The notes: a model not told the origin generated them from the sequence alone. Positions 32,901 to 46,689 are shown, numbered from the stretch's first letter. The stretch: 64,000 bases of DNA from Notamacropus eugenii (GCF_028372415.1 NC_092877.1:389536842-389600841), one strand, 5' to 3'. Numbers and translations are program-made.

Positions 32901-34055
32901 TACATCAAAATGCCATGTACAACAACCCTAACAATCTGTCACTCATACAGACTGAAAACCTTTTGAGACAGGAATCCTACTGGCTCTTGAAGTAAATAGT
33001 TCCTTTTTGAAATAGATTAAATTGATAGACAGTGTTTGCATATACAACCACAAGGTGGCAGCATGAGCACATTTACACATTCAACCAGAAAGTTCCTTTT
33101 GGGATTCCCAAGTCCTTCCTACCCCAGGTGCCCCCTGACTCTGTAGTTGTGCACTCCAGCCCACTGGAGCTGGAAGTGCCAAGGTTTCCAAAAGAAAGGG
33201 GGTAACTCCAGGGTCTTGGCTGCCTGTACTCAAGTGCAGTCATCCCCCGTCTACCACCAGTTTCCTCTGCACAGAGAGACCGCATTGCGTGGGTCGCCCA
33301 CAGTGGAGAACAGTCAGAACGCTAACCCTAACCCTCCAGTTCTAACCCTAAATGCACCCCAGTAGTCAAGAACTGTCAACCACCTCGAACCCTGGTTTCC
33401 ACTGGCTGGAGATGCCAGTATATGGGTTGCCTACAACCTTGTACAGTCCCTCCCTTCGAACCTTGATTTCTTCTCACTGGAAGTGAGATCTGGATTTGCT
33501 GGGCATTCCAATCATTGAAGCCAGGCGTCTGATTGGCTTGGGGATAACAACCTTTTGAATTGTGGGAGACAATGCTTACTACTGGTCACATGTCTGATGT
33601 ACCCATTTCAAGAGTGACATAGGCTTGCAGACATCAAACTCTGACTAAGGAAGCTTGCAGGGGATCCCTGTAATCTCAAAGGAGTACATGCTTTCATTGG
33701 GGGGGGGGGGTCTCTTCAGCCACAGAAAGTGGCTGATTTAGATGTAGAGCCCACTGATCAAGAGTAGGGTAGTTTTACAGCACACGTATGTGGTAGCTGT
33801 AGACCCTTCAAATACCAGAAACTTTAAATAAAGCAACAAGATCCAGTGAAATCACCAGATTACCCAGATTATGGTGGTGATGATGAGGGCACAGGCTCTG
33901 CAGCTACATTCAATTCAGTCATGTAAGATACACTCACAAGGGCCTGACCATCATAGGGGTGTAAATAACCAATGGTCTGGGGCTGTTCATTGTATGGCAG
34001 TTCAAGTCTCATGCTAAGAGCACAGAGCACTAAGAGCACAACCTCAATCATTTCC
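32901..34055. other. Unassigned spacer with a short telomere-like motif
   Basis: No gene recognised. 33319-33356 contains CTAACCCTAACCCTCC and later CTAACCCTAAATGCACC, i.e. about three degenerate telomeric units on the complementary strand. A poly(G) run lies at about 33700-33711. A 60-codon minus-strand frame (34051-33869) with a hydrophobic start has no recognised relatives. Confidence 0.5.
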
Positions 34056-34059
34056 CACT

Positions 34060-37000
34060 ATTCCTATATATTTTAGAAATCAGACCTTTATCACATACAC
34101 TGGTTGCAAAAATTCTTTCCCAGTATTCTGCTTCCTTTCTAATCTTTGTTGAATTGGGTTTGGTTATGCAAAAACTTTTCAGTTTAATGTAATCAAAATT
34201 ATCCATTTTATACTTCGTAATGATTTTATCTCTTGTTTAATCAAAAATTTTTCCATTCTCCATAAATCTGATAAATATATGATTCCTTGCTCCACTAATT
34301 GGTTTATAGTATTAATCTTTATGCCTACATCATGTACCCATTTGGACTGTATTCTTGTGTATGGTGTCAGGCATTGTTCTATGCCTAGTTTTTGCCACAC
34401 TGTTATCCAGTTTTCCCAGCAAATTTTGTCAAAAAGTGAGTTCATATCCCAGAAGCTAGGGTCTTTGGGTTTATCAAAGAGTAGATTGCTATATTCATTA
34501 CCTCCTATGTCTTGAGTACCTAGCATATTCCACTTGTCTCCTGTTCTGTTTCTTAACCAGTACCAAGTGGTTTTGATGATTACTGCTTTATAATACAATT
34601 TGAGATCTGCTAGTGCTAGGCCACCTTCCCTAGCATTTCTTTCATTAGTCCCCTTCACATTCTGGACCTTTTGTTTTTGCAGATAAATTTTTATTTCTTT
34701 CTGGCTCTAGAAAATAATTATCTGACAGTTTAATTGGTATGGCACTGAATAAGTAAATTAATTTAGGTAGAATCGTCACTTTAATTATATTGGTTTGGCC
34801 TTCCCAACATCAGCTGATATTTTTCCACTTACTTAGATCTGACTTTATTTGTGTGAAAAAATGTTTTGTAACTGTATTCATGCAGTCCCTGGATTTGCTT
34901 CAGCAGGTGGACTCTCAAATATTTTGTAGTGTCTACCCTAGCTTAAATGGGATTTCTCTTTCTATCTTTTGCTGTTGGGCTTTATTAATAATATACAGAA
35001 ATTTGGAATATTTGTGTGGGTTTATTTTGTAACCTGCAACTTTGCCAAAGTTGTTTATTATTTCAAGTAGTTTTTTACTTGAATCTCTGGAATTCTCTAA
35101 ATATGTCATCATACCCTCTTCAAAGAGTAATAACTTAGTTTCTTCTTTGCCTATTCTAATTCCTTCAATTTCTTTTTCTTCTCTTATTGCTAAAGCCAAC
35201 ATTTCTAGTACCATATTGAATAATAGTGGTGAAAATGGATATCCTTGTTTCACCCCAATCTTATTGGAAATGCGTGTACCTTATCTCCATTGCATGTAAT
35301 GCTTGCTGAAGCTTTAGGTAGATAATGCTTATTATTTTATGGAAAGTTCCATTTATTCCTATGCTCTCCAGTATTTTCAATAGGAATGAGTGTTGTATTT
35401 TGCCAGAAGGTTTTTCTGAATCTATTGAGATAATCATGTGGTTTCTGTTAGTTTTGTTGTTGATATGATCAATAATGCTAGTAGCTTTCTTAATATTGAA
35501 CCAGCCCTGCATTCCTGATATAAGTCCTACTTGAGCATAATATATTATTCTGGTGAGAAGTTGCTGTATTCTTTTTGCTAAAATCTTATTTAAAATTTTT
35601 GCATCAACATTCATTAGAGAAAGTGATCTATAATTTTCTTTCTCTATTTTAACTCTTCCTGGTTTAGGTATCAAAACCATATTTGTATCATAAAAAGAAT
35701 TTAGGAGGACTCCTTCTTCCCCAGTTTTTCCAGATATGCTATATAGTATTGGAATTAACTATTCTTTAAATGTTTGATAGAATTCACTTGTAAATCCATC
35801 TGGCCCTGGACAATTTTTCCTAGGGAGTTCACTGATGGCTTGTTCACTTTCTTTTTCTGAGAAAAGTATTCAACTTCCTCTTCTGTTAATCTGGGCAATT
35901 GATATTTTTTAAAATAATCATCCATCTCATTTAGATTGTCAAATTGATGGGCATACAGTTGGACGAAGTAATTTCTAATTATTGTTTTAATATCCTCCTC
36001 ATTGGGGGTGAGTTCACCCCTTTTATTTTTGATATTGATTATTTGGTTTTCTTCTTTCTTTTTTAAAATCAAATTGACCCAAGATTTTTCAATTTTATTA
36101 TTATTTATTTTTTTTAAAACCAACTCTTACTTTTATTTATTAGTTCAATAGTTTTCTTAATTTCAATTTTAGTAACATCTCCTTTAGTTTTCAGTATTTC
36201 TAATTTGATATTTGCTTGGGGATTTTCAATTTGTTGTTTTTCTAACTTTTTCATTTACATGCCCAATTCATTGATCTCCTCTTTCTTGATTTTATTCATG
36301 TAAGCATTCAAAGATATAAAACTTCTGCTAAGAGCTTCTTTTGCAGTATCCCTTAAGAGTTAGTAGGTTTTCTCATGATTATCATTCTCTTGAATGAAGT
36401 TGTTGATTGTTTCTAAGATTTTTTGTTTAACCCACTCATTTTTTAGGATTAGATTATTTAGTTTCCGATTAATTTTTGGTCTATCTTTCCATGACCTTTT
36501 GTTACATGTAATTTTTTTTGCATTATGATCTGAGAAGGATGCATTCACTATCTCTGCCTTTATGCACTGAATTGTGAAGTTTTTATGCCTCAGTAAATGG
36601 TCAGTTTTTGTATATGTGCCATGTCCCATCGAGAAAATGTGGTACATGGCACATATTTTCTCCAGAGATCTGTCATATCTACCTTATACAGAGTTTTAGT
36701 CACCTCCTTATCTTCTTTCTTGTTTATTTTGAGATTAGATTTCTCAAACTCAGGAAGGGGAAGGTTGAGGTCCCCCGCTAGTATAGTTTTCCTCTCTATT
36801 TCTTCCTGTACCTCCCTTAGCTTTTCCCTAAGAATTTGGATGCTATACCACTTGGAACATATATGTTGAATAATGTAATTGCTTCATTGTCTCTGATGCA
36901 TTTTAGTAGGAAATAGTTTCCTTCTTTATCTCTTTTGACTAGATCTATTTCTGCTTTTGTTTTGTTTGAGATTAGGCTTGCTACCTTCTGCTTTTTTTAC

Positions 37001-39925
37001 ATCAGCTGAAGCACAATATATTCTGCTCCCACCTTTTACCTTTACTCTGTGTATGCTTCTGTTTCAAATGTGTTTCTTGTGAACAACATATAGTTAGATT
37101 ATCGTTTTTAATACATTTTGCTATCCATCTCTGTTTGGAAGAGTTCATTCTGTTCACATTCACAGTTATGACTACTATCTGTGTCTTTCCCTCCATCCTC
37201 TTTCCCCACATGTGTGCTTTTAGTTCTCTCTTCCCCTTCTATTCCACAATAGAGTTTAAAATTTTGACCACCACCTCCTGCAGTCTTCCCTTCCTTCTTT
37301 TAGCCCCCCTCCCTTTTACTCCCTTTTACCCTTACTGCTTCGTCCCTCCCTTTTAGACTCCCCTCCCTTTTCTCTCCCCCTTTTCCTCCTACTGCCTATA
37401 GAGTTAGTTAGCTTTATGTATTTAATTAAGTTTGTTGTTCTCTTCTTGAATCAAATCAGATGATAGTACCTCTCAAACAATGCTCATCTCCCTCCCTTCT
37501 TTCCCTCTACTGTAATATAATTTTGTACCTCTTCCTGTGATGCAATTTATCATTTTCTGCCTTCTCCTTTTCACATCTCCTGTTACCATCCCTTTGCACC
37601 CTTAAATAACATTTTTATCATCACATCATTTACTTCATTCCTGCTTCGTCTATCTATATATATCCCTTTTATATTTCATAATAAATATACAATTCTTAAG
37701 ATTAATAAGTATCCTGTTCCCTTATAGGGATGTAAGCAGTTTGCTCATATTGAGTAACAAGTTTATTTTTTCTTCCTTTTACCTTTTTATGCCTCTTTTG
37801 AGGCCTGTATTTGAAGATCAAATTTTCTATTGAGTTCTGGCCTTCTCATCAGGCAGGTCTGGAAATCCCTTATTTCATGGAATACCCATCTCCTTGACTG
37901 AAATATTATGCTCAACTTTGCTGGGTAATTGATCCTTGGTTGAAGTCACAGCTCCTTTGCCTTATGGAATATCATCTTTCCATTCCTTTGATCTTTTAAT
38001 GTAGAAGCTGCAGGGTCTTGTGTGATCCTGACTGTAGCTCCTTGATATTTGAATGGTATCTTTCTGTCTGCCTGTAGTATTTTCTCCTTCTCTTGATAGT
38101 TCTGGAAATTGACAACAATATTCCTTGGTGTTTCTAGTTTGGGATCCCTTTTGGGAGGCGAATGGTAAATTCTTTCCATGATTATTCTGTCCTCTGGATC
38201 TACGACTTCTGGGCAGTTTTCCTTGATGACTTCTTGGAAGATATTGTCCAAAATCTTTTTTTCATCATGGGTTCCTGGTAGGCCTATAATTCTTAGATTT
38301 TTCTCTCCTGAATCTATTTTCCAGGTCAGTTGTTGTTCCAATGAGATATTTTACATTTTCTTCTGTCCTTTCATTCTTTAAATATTGTTTGACTGATTTT
38401 TTATATGTCATAGAGTCATTAGCTTCTACTTGCCCAATTCTAATTTTTATTGAATTATTTTCTTCAATTAACTTTTACATCTCCATTTCCATCTGTCCAA
38501 TTATTCTTTTTAATTAGTTATTTTGTCCAGGTAGTTTTTATACTTCCCTTTCCATCTGTCCAATTTTCCTTTTTAAGGAGCTGTTCTCTTCTGTGAATTC
38601 TTTTTTCACACTTTTTAAATCCTTGGCCAGTTTTTCTTCTATTTCTCTAATTTGGTTTTAAAAATCCTTCTTCAGCTCTTCCAAGAGTGCTCTTTGTGCT
38701 TGCAACCAGTTCACAGGCCCTTCTGAATTTTCAGATGGGAGTACAGTCTCATTGTTGACCTCTTCGATATTCATGTTTTGTTCTTTGTCCCCACAGAAAA
38801 ATTGTATGGTCTTTTCTTTTCTGCTTTGCTTCTTACTTATGATGATGATAATTACCTTTTTCCTGGCTTTTTAAGTAGATCTCTGCTTCTAGGGTAAAAG
38901 GGGCTCTCTCCCACAGTTCTTGTGCTTTGAACTTGAGGGTTTGTGTGTTGTGACCTCTGGTTGTTTCAGCTAAAAGCTAAAGTCCTGCAGCTTACCTGGT
39001 GCTGAACTGGCTGATGTGAGAAAATCGAAGACAGGTGAAATCTTTTTGTGTTTCCCTGGATTTACCCTGGAGCTAGCTTGATAAGTGTTGGAGAGGGGTG
39101 GTCTGGCCACAGAAGGTCTCCTCTACTGAACTGGAGCATAGGCAGGCTCAGTTATTGGTGATTCTGGCTGCCCTAGTGTCTTCCCAATTCCCCTGGGGTG
39201 CTGAGGCATGCCTGGGATCCTGGTGTTGGTGGTTGCAGGGCTCCACCACCCTGGGGCTCCAGATCTTCTCTCAGGTTGGTGAGGTGGGGCTGTCTGGGAC
39301 AGCTCCCATACTGCACTGGTCAGCTGCAGCAAGAATGACCTTCCTTAGCAGTTTTCCCAGCCTCACATGCTAAAAGACTCTTTGCCTCCTCCTGCTGATC
39401 CCACTGTTCCAGGATTTTCTGGGGAAATATTTTATGGTTCTTTCAAGGTCAACAAGTTGAGGGAGAGAGAGCATTTACCAATCACTCCACCATTTTAGCT
39501 TCTGGAAGTTCAAGGAAGTGACTTACAGACATTTAATCTGTGGGCTGATAGTCTCAGGAGCAGCTGCTATATATCCCTGGGGCTCCTCGGTTTTCACTTG
39601 CTCTGTTTGGTTGGACTCATGTCCTGGGCTGATATGCCCGAGATTCCTCAGTGCACATGCTGCCTCAGACCTCCCACCACTTCCTGCTCAGCCCTACTGT
39701 TGCAAGGATGTACTGGTACAGCCTGTGCACTGTGTGTTCTGTGGTCCTCCAGCCCCATGGGATGAATCCTTCCCATCAACCTTCCAGTCTGTCCTGAGCT
39801 GTGAATCTACCATGTTCTGCCCCTTCAGAATCTGCTCAGATTCTCTTTTTAGAGGTATCTGAAAGAGATTTTGTAAGAATTTAGGTGAGGTAGTTGCTCT
39901 CACTCCTCCATCTTGGCTCTGCCCT
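34060..39925 (-). mobile_element. Long L1 retrotransposon, 5' complete, 3' truncated, inactive
   Basis: Reads right to left. The 5' end is near 39925 ('ggcagagccaagatggagga' on the minus strand, an L1-type start). A GC-richer 5'UTR follows to about 38900. ORF1 coiled-coil remnants lead into the conserved RNA-binding part (38341-37946: LRIIGLPGTHDEK.., then IMERIYHSPPKR and ITQDPAASTL). ORF2 begins with endonuclease (37211-37002, NVNRMNSSKQRW, then QETHLKQ; 36647-36360, FSDHNAKK). Reverse-transcriptase pieces are at 36123-35755, 35680-35261 (IPKPGRV) and 35253-34933. The C-terminal region is at 34658-34179. The catalytic FADD position reads LLFEEGMM, and several frameshifts and stops separate the parts. 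It ends near 34060 without 3'UTR or poly(A). Confidence 0.93.
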
Positions 39926-42365
39926 AAGGCATTGCTTCTAACATTTCCCCACAGGTCTTAGTCACATCCTCTGGAGTCAGACAGAAACATTTCTTTTCCC
40001 TCTTCCCCTGTGACATTTCCCAGGTGGTTGAAAAGAGTCATGATGTTCCATCTCAGTCTTCTCAATCTTCTTCATCCTAGCCAGCCTCCTTTAAACCAAT
40101 CCCCATTCCAGCTTTCTTTGTGATGTCTTTTTGACTCAGGATTCTTTGATTCAGCATGTCAATGCGCTCTCTATTTTAGATCACCAACAACTGAGAAGAG
40201 TGTTCTTTCTCTCTTCACTCAAATAGTTCATTAAAAGAAGGGAGAAGTCTGCTCCAAGGACCAGGTCAGAGAGTTTTTGAACCAAATGATGTAAAGGAGT
40301 GAGGTGTTGAGGGTCATACATGTGGAATGGCTTACATATTCCTAAAGGTGTTTAACTAAAGGATATTTCAACAGATAGGATTCAATTTTCAATGCCAGAG
40401 AGACCTGCTCTTCAGATCACCCTCAGAAAATAGAGTACTAGGAGCAGATGATAATACCTGAGCTGCGAACTGACTCTGGCCCAGAGACAGAAAGAGCCTC
40501 ACAGAGCTGCCTGAGAGGGATGGAGGCTCTCTAAAAGAAAGGAGAGGCTCACCAACCTCAGCAATCCAAGTGGATCTTGAGGATGGCTGCAAGAGCTGGG
40601 AAAAGAACTGAAACTATAAGATCCTTGGTCAGTGATGTAGAGGCAATCAGGTGGCCCTCAAAATAGCCAGAGCTGAGGAATGTCTAGGGTGGAGAATAAC
40701 TCTTGCCTTCAGTGGAGAGCAATCATAGGCAGAGAGCATTGCAAAGACCTAGAGAGCAGTGGCTACAAAGCCTCCAGTGGAGCCAATGCCACAGAGAACA
40801 GGGGAAGTTATCTACAGAAAACAGCAGCAGTTTTCCAGCACCTGAAGCATGAGTTACCCCAGCATGCTTGTGTTTTTCATGACCACCTCTTCACATAGAT
40901 GCTTTGCCACAAAATGCCCCCTATGCTCAGATGCCCCTTACATCCTTCCTCTCTATGTCCCCTCCTCCCAATGAGTGGATGTATGGATACTCACCAACTC
41001 AGTTCACGGTGAGTGTTAGAAGTAGAATGAAAAGTATAAAGCAGAGACTTGCAAAGTATTTCATTTTCAGAACTTCTTTGTCATGTCTACTCCATGCGAC
41101 ACAAACTCAGAAAACTGAGACTTTTAAATAAATCCTTTCCTGAGACTACCATATTAATTATGAAAAGTACAAGTTACTCAGAAAATTCCAAGCCAAATAT
41201 CTGAATTTCAGCATTATCAAGTAGAATATGCTATCTCTTGCAGATTTAGAAATATCCTGTCACTTACCTACCTTGGCTCGAAATGAAACCTTTTTCAACA
41301 GGTGGATGGAAAGTGTTAGAGAGAATAACTGAAACCTGCAAAGACCACATGGGATCCACTCTTCTAATGTGGCCATTTGGTTAAGAAATGCTGGGCATCA
41401 CTATGAAATTGAAAGGCGTGTTTCTATCCACAAAAGGAAAACTGCTCCTACTTCCCTCCTCCCTCTTACACAAACTGGGCTGGTATTTGACTTATGTTTC
41501 TTTTTTTTTCTTTTACAATGGTCAACTTGCTAGGTAGTTAAAGAACAAAAAACCCTCATTTTCCTGAAGTTAATCTTCAAACATGAGTTTTCCAAGTGTG
41601 GACATTGCTGGGTAGTTACGTTATTCCTCTGGAAGGATCTCTGCTGTTCATACTCAGTAAAAGAAATGACATCTTCATTTGCTCCTATTTCACATTGTTA
41701 AAGAAATATAGATTTACAATCAATTGGTTTATTTAAAGACTTGCATGGAAAATGAATAGCACAATGTGTGGCATAACAGTCTAGGTCCTTCTCCAAACTT
41801 TCTCACTTTTGGAAGTTTTATGAATATCCTTCACTGAACATATTTTTAAAAGATTTTCCCTAAGAATCACCAAGATTTTTATCTTGTGTCTTTTAATGAT
41901 CCTTCAAAGGAGATATTAGGGCCTCATCATTAATTTATTTGCCTCATCAGCTGGAGGAGCTTGCTTAGCCTACTGTCACGCTTAACTCACTAAGAAAAGA
42001 AGACAAATTGTTCTGGAAATCCTAAGTCTTCACTTCAATCCAATCTTTCCTGAATTTTGTGTGCATATGGAGGTGATCACAGAAACTTTCTCCATTTTTC
42101 TTTTTCAGGCTAGGTAAGCTCTCCAATACTTGCCATTACTAAATCTCTGGCACTATAGGAAGCCACAGCTTATTACCAGAAAATTTGTACTTATATGTTT
42201 GCAGTGTGATTGTCTTTATATGAAGGTGCTTTTTTTGTATAGGCTTAAATGCAGAACATGAGAATACCATTGGTGTATGTGCACATTAAGTGCTATACAA
42301 TGTGTGTTGTGTTATCATCTAGGCTTTGGATTGTGTAAGAATTGTGTGTTGAAAGTGATGGAATT
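39926..42365. other. Unassigned spacer
   Basis: Open frames at most 75 codons, no recognised motifs. The proximal part near 39930-39960 is the flank of the L1 5' end. Confidence 0.35.
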
Positions 42366-42367
42366 CA

Positions 42368-42615
42368 GGGCTGCTAGGAGGCATCACAGTGTATACAGCA
42401 CTAGGCCTGGAGTCTGGAAGACCTGAGCTCAAATCCAGCCTCAGACACTACTTACTAGCAAGTGTGTTCACCTCTATTTGCCTTGTTTTCCTCCTCTGTA
42501 AAATGGAGATCATAATAGTGTATCCCTCCCAGGGTGGCTGTCAGGATCAAATGAGATAAGAATTGTAAATCACTTAACCCAGTTCATGGCACACAATAGG
42601 TGCTTAATACGTTAG
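42368..42615 (+). repeat. MIR-type tRNA-core SINE
   Basis: Complete-looking: 'gagctcaaatccagcctcag' (B-box region), 'tttcctcctctgtaaaatgg', 'gtcaggatcaaatgagataa', 'ttcatggcacacaataggtg'. Confidence 0.85.
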
Positions 42616-42939
42616 CCATTATTTGGTTGTATACTGCAGACTGGGATGAGGTTCTCTTTGACAATTGGAGGGCCTACACTTGCACATCAGTGAATGTCAT
42701 CACAGTCACTTGTGGGTCCCTAACCCCTGAGGTCGAGCAGGAGAATACATTAGAAAACGTGGCTGGGGGAGATGGGATCCTCCTGGGATAAACCCAAAGC
42801 CTGTGGATGGGCAGAGCAGTGAGGGTCTACCTTCCTATGCCTCACAACTGCCAGAAGTTTAAAGGGAAGGCTAAAAAATCTCTTTTGAGATGAAACATTA
42901 AAAATAGGTGTGGTGGGTTGGGTTGGGGGGAGGGGATGG

Positions 42940-43055
42940 TTCTTAGTCAGCAATGGAGCTCCAGGTTGCAAAGTCAATTGCAAGCCATGTCATCATCTTG
43001 ATGTCAAGGTCCTCTTTGAAAAGAAGGACAAACACAACAATGACAACCACAAGGC
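42940..43055 (+). repeat. RTE-tail SINE fragment
   Basis: 'gtcaattgcaagccatgtca' followed by 'atgtcaaggtcctctttgaa' and 'aagaaggacaaacacaacaa' is the tail shared with RTE and its SINEs. Confidence 0.7.
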
Positions 43056-45017
43056 CCCTGGAAGGTATCTTACCTGTGCTCCACAAAGGGAGGTCCCCAT
43101 CCATTGTAGATTTACTCATTGCTTCTCTCCATGTTTCTGATTAGTTTTTTTTTCTAAATACTTAGCTGCTAAGCCAGCCAGTACCTGTATACTGAGTTCA
43201 CATAATTTCGCTGTCTATGATACCTTTATGCCTAATGCAGTCTTCCTGCTGATCTGTTCTTGTGGTCGGGTCTCTTTTTGCTCTTTTCTTGTCAGACATG
43301 ATTTATAGTCCCCACTTCTGCACTCCCCTGAGGCACTAGAAATTCCAACCAGGTATCAAAGGGCCTGTGAGTGCTCTGAGCTGGAATGCTCCAGGGACTG
43401 GGACACCACCTGACGTCTCATGGATTCTGAAATGTGCCATGCTCTTGAGAGCTGGAATAAGCCAGCAAAGGCAAAAGTCAGTATTGTTCCAGCCTACTTC
43501 CAGTACTGGCCTTCATGTGGGTTCATGTGCCCTGACACACCCTTGCTCACAGAGCACAGGCTTCAGACCTCTTACTAGAGCTGCCACTGCTCTCTGTGGG
43601 CCTGGGATGCACGGAGGAGCTCACGGCTCTTCCTTTTGGGTCCTCTTGAGCTCTGTCCTCTTGAGTTCCCTGTCACATTACTTCTGAAATGAATTTGAGG
43701 GTACTGGGCTCCTCTATCACTTTTAGTGGAACACAAAGGCTCCCAGTGGGTGCCAGTGTCTCAAATGCAAACAGAAGAGCCCTGGGGACATGGACTTCCA
43801 CTAGGTGATTCCATCGAAGAGTGGAAATTGGTTTGTTGTCTTTGGATGGATAGATCCACAGGACACAGCAGAGGGTCCCAGAGTTGCTTTGTCCAGTAAA
43901 AAGTTCAGATTCACTTAGGAAAAGAATTCTTAGAGACCCGAGTTCAGCCTGGAACCTCTATCCTTCTCAGACAAGCAAGCCCAAGGGGAATGGAGTTTTT
44001 CTGATGTTTCATTAGCCTTGAAGCTCAGCATGGAAGCCTGGCAGAGGAGAGAGAAGATTCTTCACACATTCTGACTGTGGAGACTGAAGAGGGTTTCACA
44101 GCTGAGGGGTCATGCTGGGGAGACTGAAAACCCTCCCCCTCTTCCAGGCTCATAGAATCAACTTCCTTCAGTGGGGGTTGAGATGCAGCTTTCCCTTGAC
44201 TAAGAAAGTCTAGAGTTGGGGGTCAAAAAGCCCTGCTTAGAGCTGGTGTATAGAGTAGGCCAGAAGGGAAGGAGTTTCTCCTTGATGGGGGACCTGGTGA
44301 ATAATGTGGGTGGCTGAGATCTTGGGAGAGAGCTGCCACCTCAGTTATACCCTTAGTGGATCAATTGTTCAGGACATCAGACAATCCTGCAAAGACTTGG
44401 GTTGAGGAACAACTACATTGGAGAATAACATCTAATGACGGCAGTGGAGGCCAGAACAGACAACTGGATGTAGAGAATCATGCTTGAATGGCAGCACTGT
44501 TAGGCATTTAAATGGCTAAGAAATGCTCAAACATTGTAGCAAATAATGGCTGAGGGCTGCTACTCAACTTGTTCCCCAGGATGCACCAGCCTCAGCTGGC
44601 ATGAAGTTGTTCTGGGTGGAAGGGTGGTCTCAGTTGACCACAGCTGCAGACCATAGTAAAAGGTGGGTAAGGGGGATAGGAAGATCAGCATTCCTCAGCC
44701 CTCAGCTCCAAATGACCCAAAGATTGTATGATAAATGTGGTGCTTTGTCCTTACAAAGTCCCAAAGTTGGCTTGTTGATGTGGGCATCAGGATGAAGACT
44801 GCAGCCTAGGAGCTGTTGGGAAGTGGTTCTTTCTTCTCAGTTTCTCCAAAGTGAAAGTGTTCATGTAAGCAAACACAAAATTTAAGTGTGTTCAGTCATT
44901 CTCTATCAGTCACACTGGAACAAATTCACATCCTCAGAATGAGTGGTAGAGCAGAATTGACTATGCCCCTTTCTCCCCTCTGTTGTCTCAGTCACTTGAC
45001 TCCACTTGAGCAGGTTT
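43056..45017. other. Unassigned spacer before copy B
   Basis: A 106-codon frame at 43367-43687 has no recognised domain, and the sequence has an L1-5'UTR-like character. No gene supported. Confidence 0.3.
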
Positions 45018-45286
45018 CCTGCCCAGAGTCTTCATGAATGTTCACTCTTCCAGTGTCTACAGTGTGTGTAAGAAAGTGTGTTGAGGCTCATGGGGTGGGG
45101 TGGGGGGTCTGGGATGACTTCATTTGTCTCACTATTTCATTAAAATGCCTTCACTTTGATCTAAACATGATCAGCTGTGAACTGGCCAAAGTAAAACCTA
45201 TGGGCAAAGGCTGAGGACATAGGGTTTGAAGAGGATTCTGACCTGCCCTATGTTTGTGGTCTGAGGTGGTCTACTGAAGGCCAGGG

Positions 45287-45288
<2 letters not shown>

Positions 45289-45329
<41 letters not shown>

Positions 45330-45340
45330 TGTGTATGTGT
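45289..45340. repeat. TG dinucleotide microsatellite
   Basis: About 20 TG units, then imperfect TGTATG units to about 45345. Confidence 0.97.
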
Positions 45341-45365
45341 ATGTGTTTACATATATGGAGAGGTT

Positions 45366-46280
45366 ACACACACACACACACACACACACAGCACTGTCCT
45401 TTACAAACCAGGTGGCATTTCATCATTTCTCGGTGTTTACTGTTCCTGATCTTCCCAACATAGGACTGGAGGTGAGGAAAGGACATATAAAAGGAAAAGA
45501 TATCCAAGCATCTAAGAAGTCCCTTTCACCCCACGTGGCTTTGGCTGCCCGCTGACAGACAGCCCTATCATGTCACATGTCTGTTGTGAGACTGGTGACT
45601 TCTGACTGGTGGAAAGAATGGTGTAAGAAGATGCCAGATGGGTTTCATGTGGGAAAGCATAGGGGCCTCCCCGTTCCCCACCCTCCAGGTGAGGAGAAGC
45701 TGACACATTCCCATTTCCCTTCATTCCTGGGGCATGCACCCTTTGACATGGCTGAATGGACTCCCTGGGGGGATCAGAGTGTTGTTGCCTAAACTAATCT
45801 GTGGAGTCCCCAGGGACTGTATTGTTCCTAGTTATTCCTGATTTCCTTTCATGTAATTATTAATGGGAGTGGGATTCAACTGTCAGAATAAGTTAAATAA
45901 TGCTGGGGCAGAACTGCTGCTCTTCTCCCCACTGTGGAAGGGGACTTTTATCCTGAATCATAAAAGTATTCTGAGTCTTAAGTATTAAACATTTGATGGG
46001 TAATACATGGGTATAATTCCAGCCTGCTACTCTTGGCAAGGAAGTAAGCAACCATTATCTCTTCTTACTACCCCACAGAGGTGGACCTTTTGAGATGTGG
46101 TGTTCAGATCTACCCACCGATCCATTTATCAAGCCATCCACCTAGTCTTTGATGTACTGTCTTTACTGGAAGTGAGAATTTGTCCAACAGAATAATTTTT
46201 AAGATTTCCTGGTTTATCAAGAATTTCATATATATGCACATGCCTACACACACACACACACACACACACAGACACACATA
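45366..46280. repeat. CA tracts bounding an extra ~850 bp in copy B
   Basis: CA runs at 45366-45391 and about 46245-46280 enclose unique sequence. Copy A has a single compound CA tract (8900-8932) at the same place and passes directly to the distal flank ('gtgagattttagtaatgatt' aligning with 'ggtattttagtgataatcc'). Confidence 0.85.
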
Positions 46281-46384
46281 CACATTTGGTATTTTAGTGA
46301 TAATCCACTGGATCCTGCCTCAGGATTTTCTATTTTCTTTCTCTAAAACCTGGTGTTTAGGAGTGATTTCAATTTTAACCAACT

Positions 46385-46555
46385 GGAGCTACTCTCTCTG
46401 ACTCTCTCTGTATCTCTCCTCTGCTCTTCTCCTCCATTTCCTCATCTGCAAAGTGAGGCAGAGAAGGAAATGACAAACTACCCCAGAGTCTTTGTCAAGA
46501 AAACCCCAAGTAGGGTAGCAAAGAGTTGGACCAACTGTAATGACTGACCAACAGC
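46385..46555 (-). repeat. Marsupial tRNA-derived SINE, antisense, copy B
   Basis: Partner of 9035-9210. The complement shows 'ttgccaccctacttgggg'-type degraded head and 'ctctgcctcactttgcagat'. Confidence 0.7.
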
Positions 46556-46689
46556 AGGGGCAACAATACACTGTCACATTGGCACACTTTGGCTCATAAC
46601 CATTTTGCAACAGGAAGACAAGATTTTAGTTCCCAGTTTGAAGTGACCATAAAAAGAACTATGACAAGTTTAATTGAACATATGGTTCC

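Noticed and set aside
42600-43140. 63-77-codon frames near the MIR and RTE-tail SINEs
   Set aside because: They overlap repeats and show no recognisable domain.
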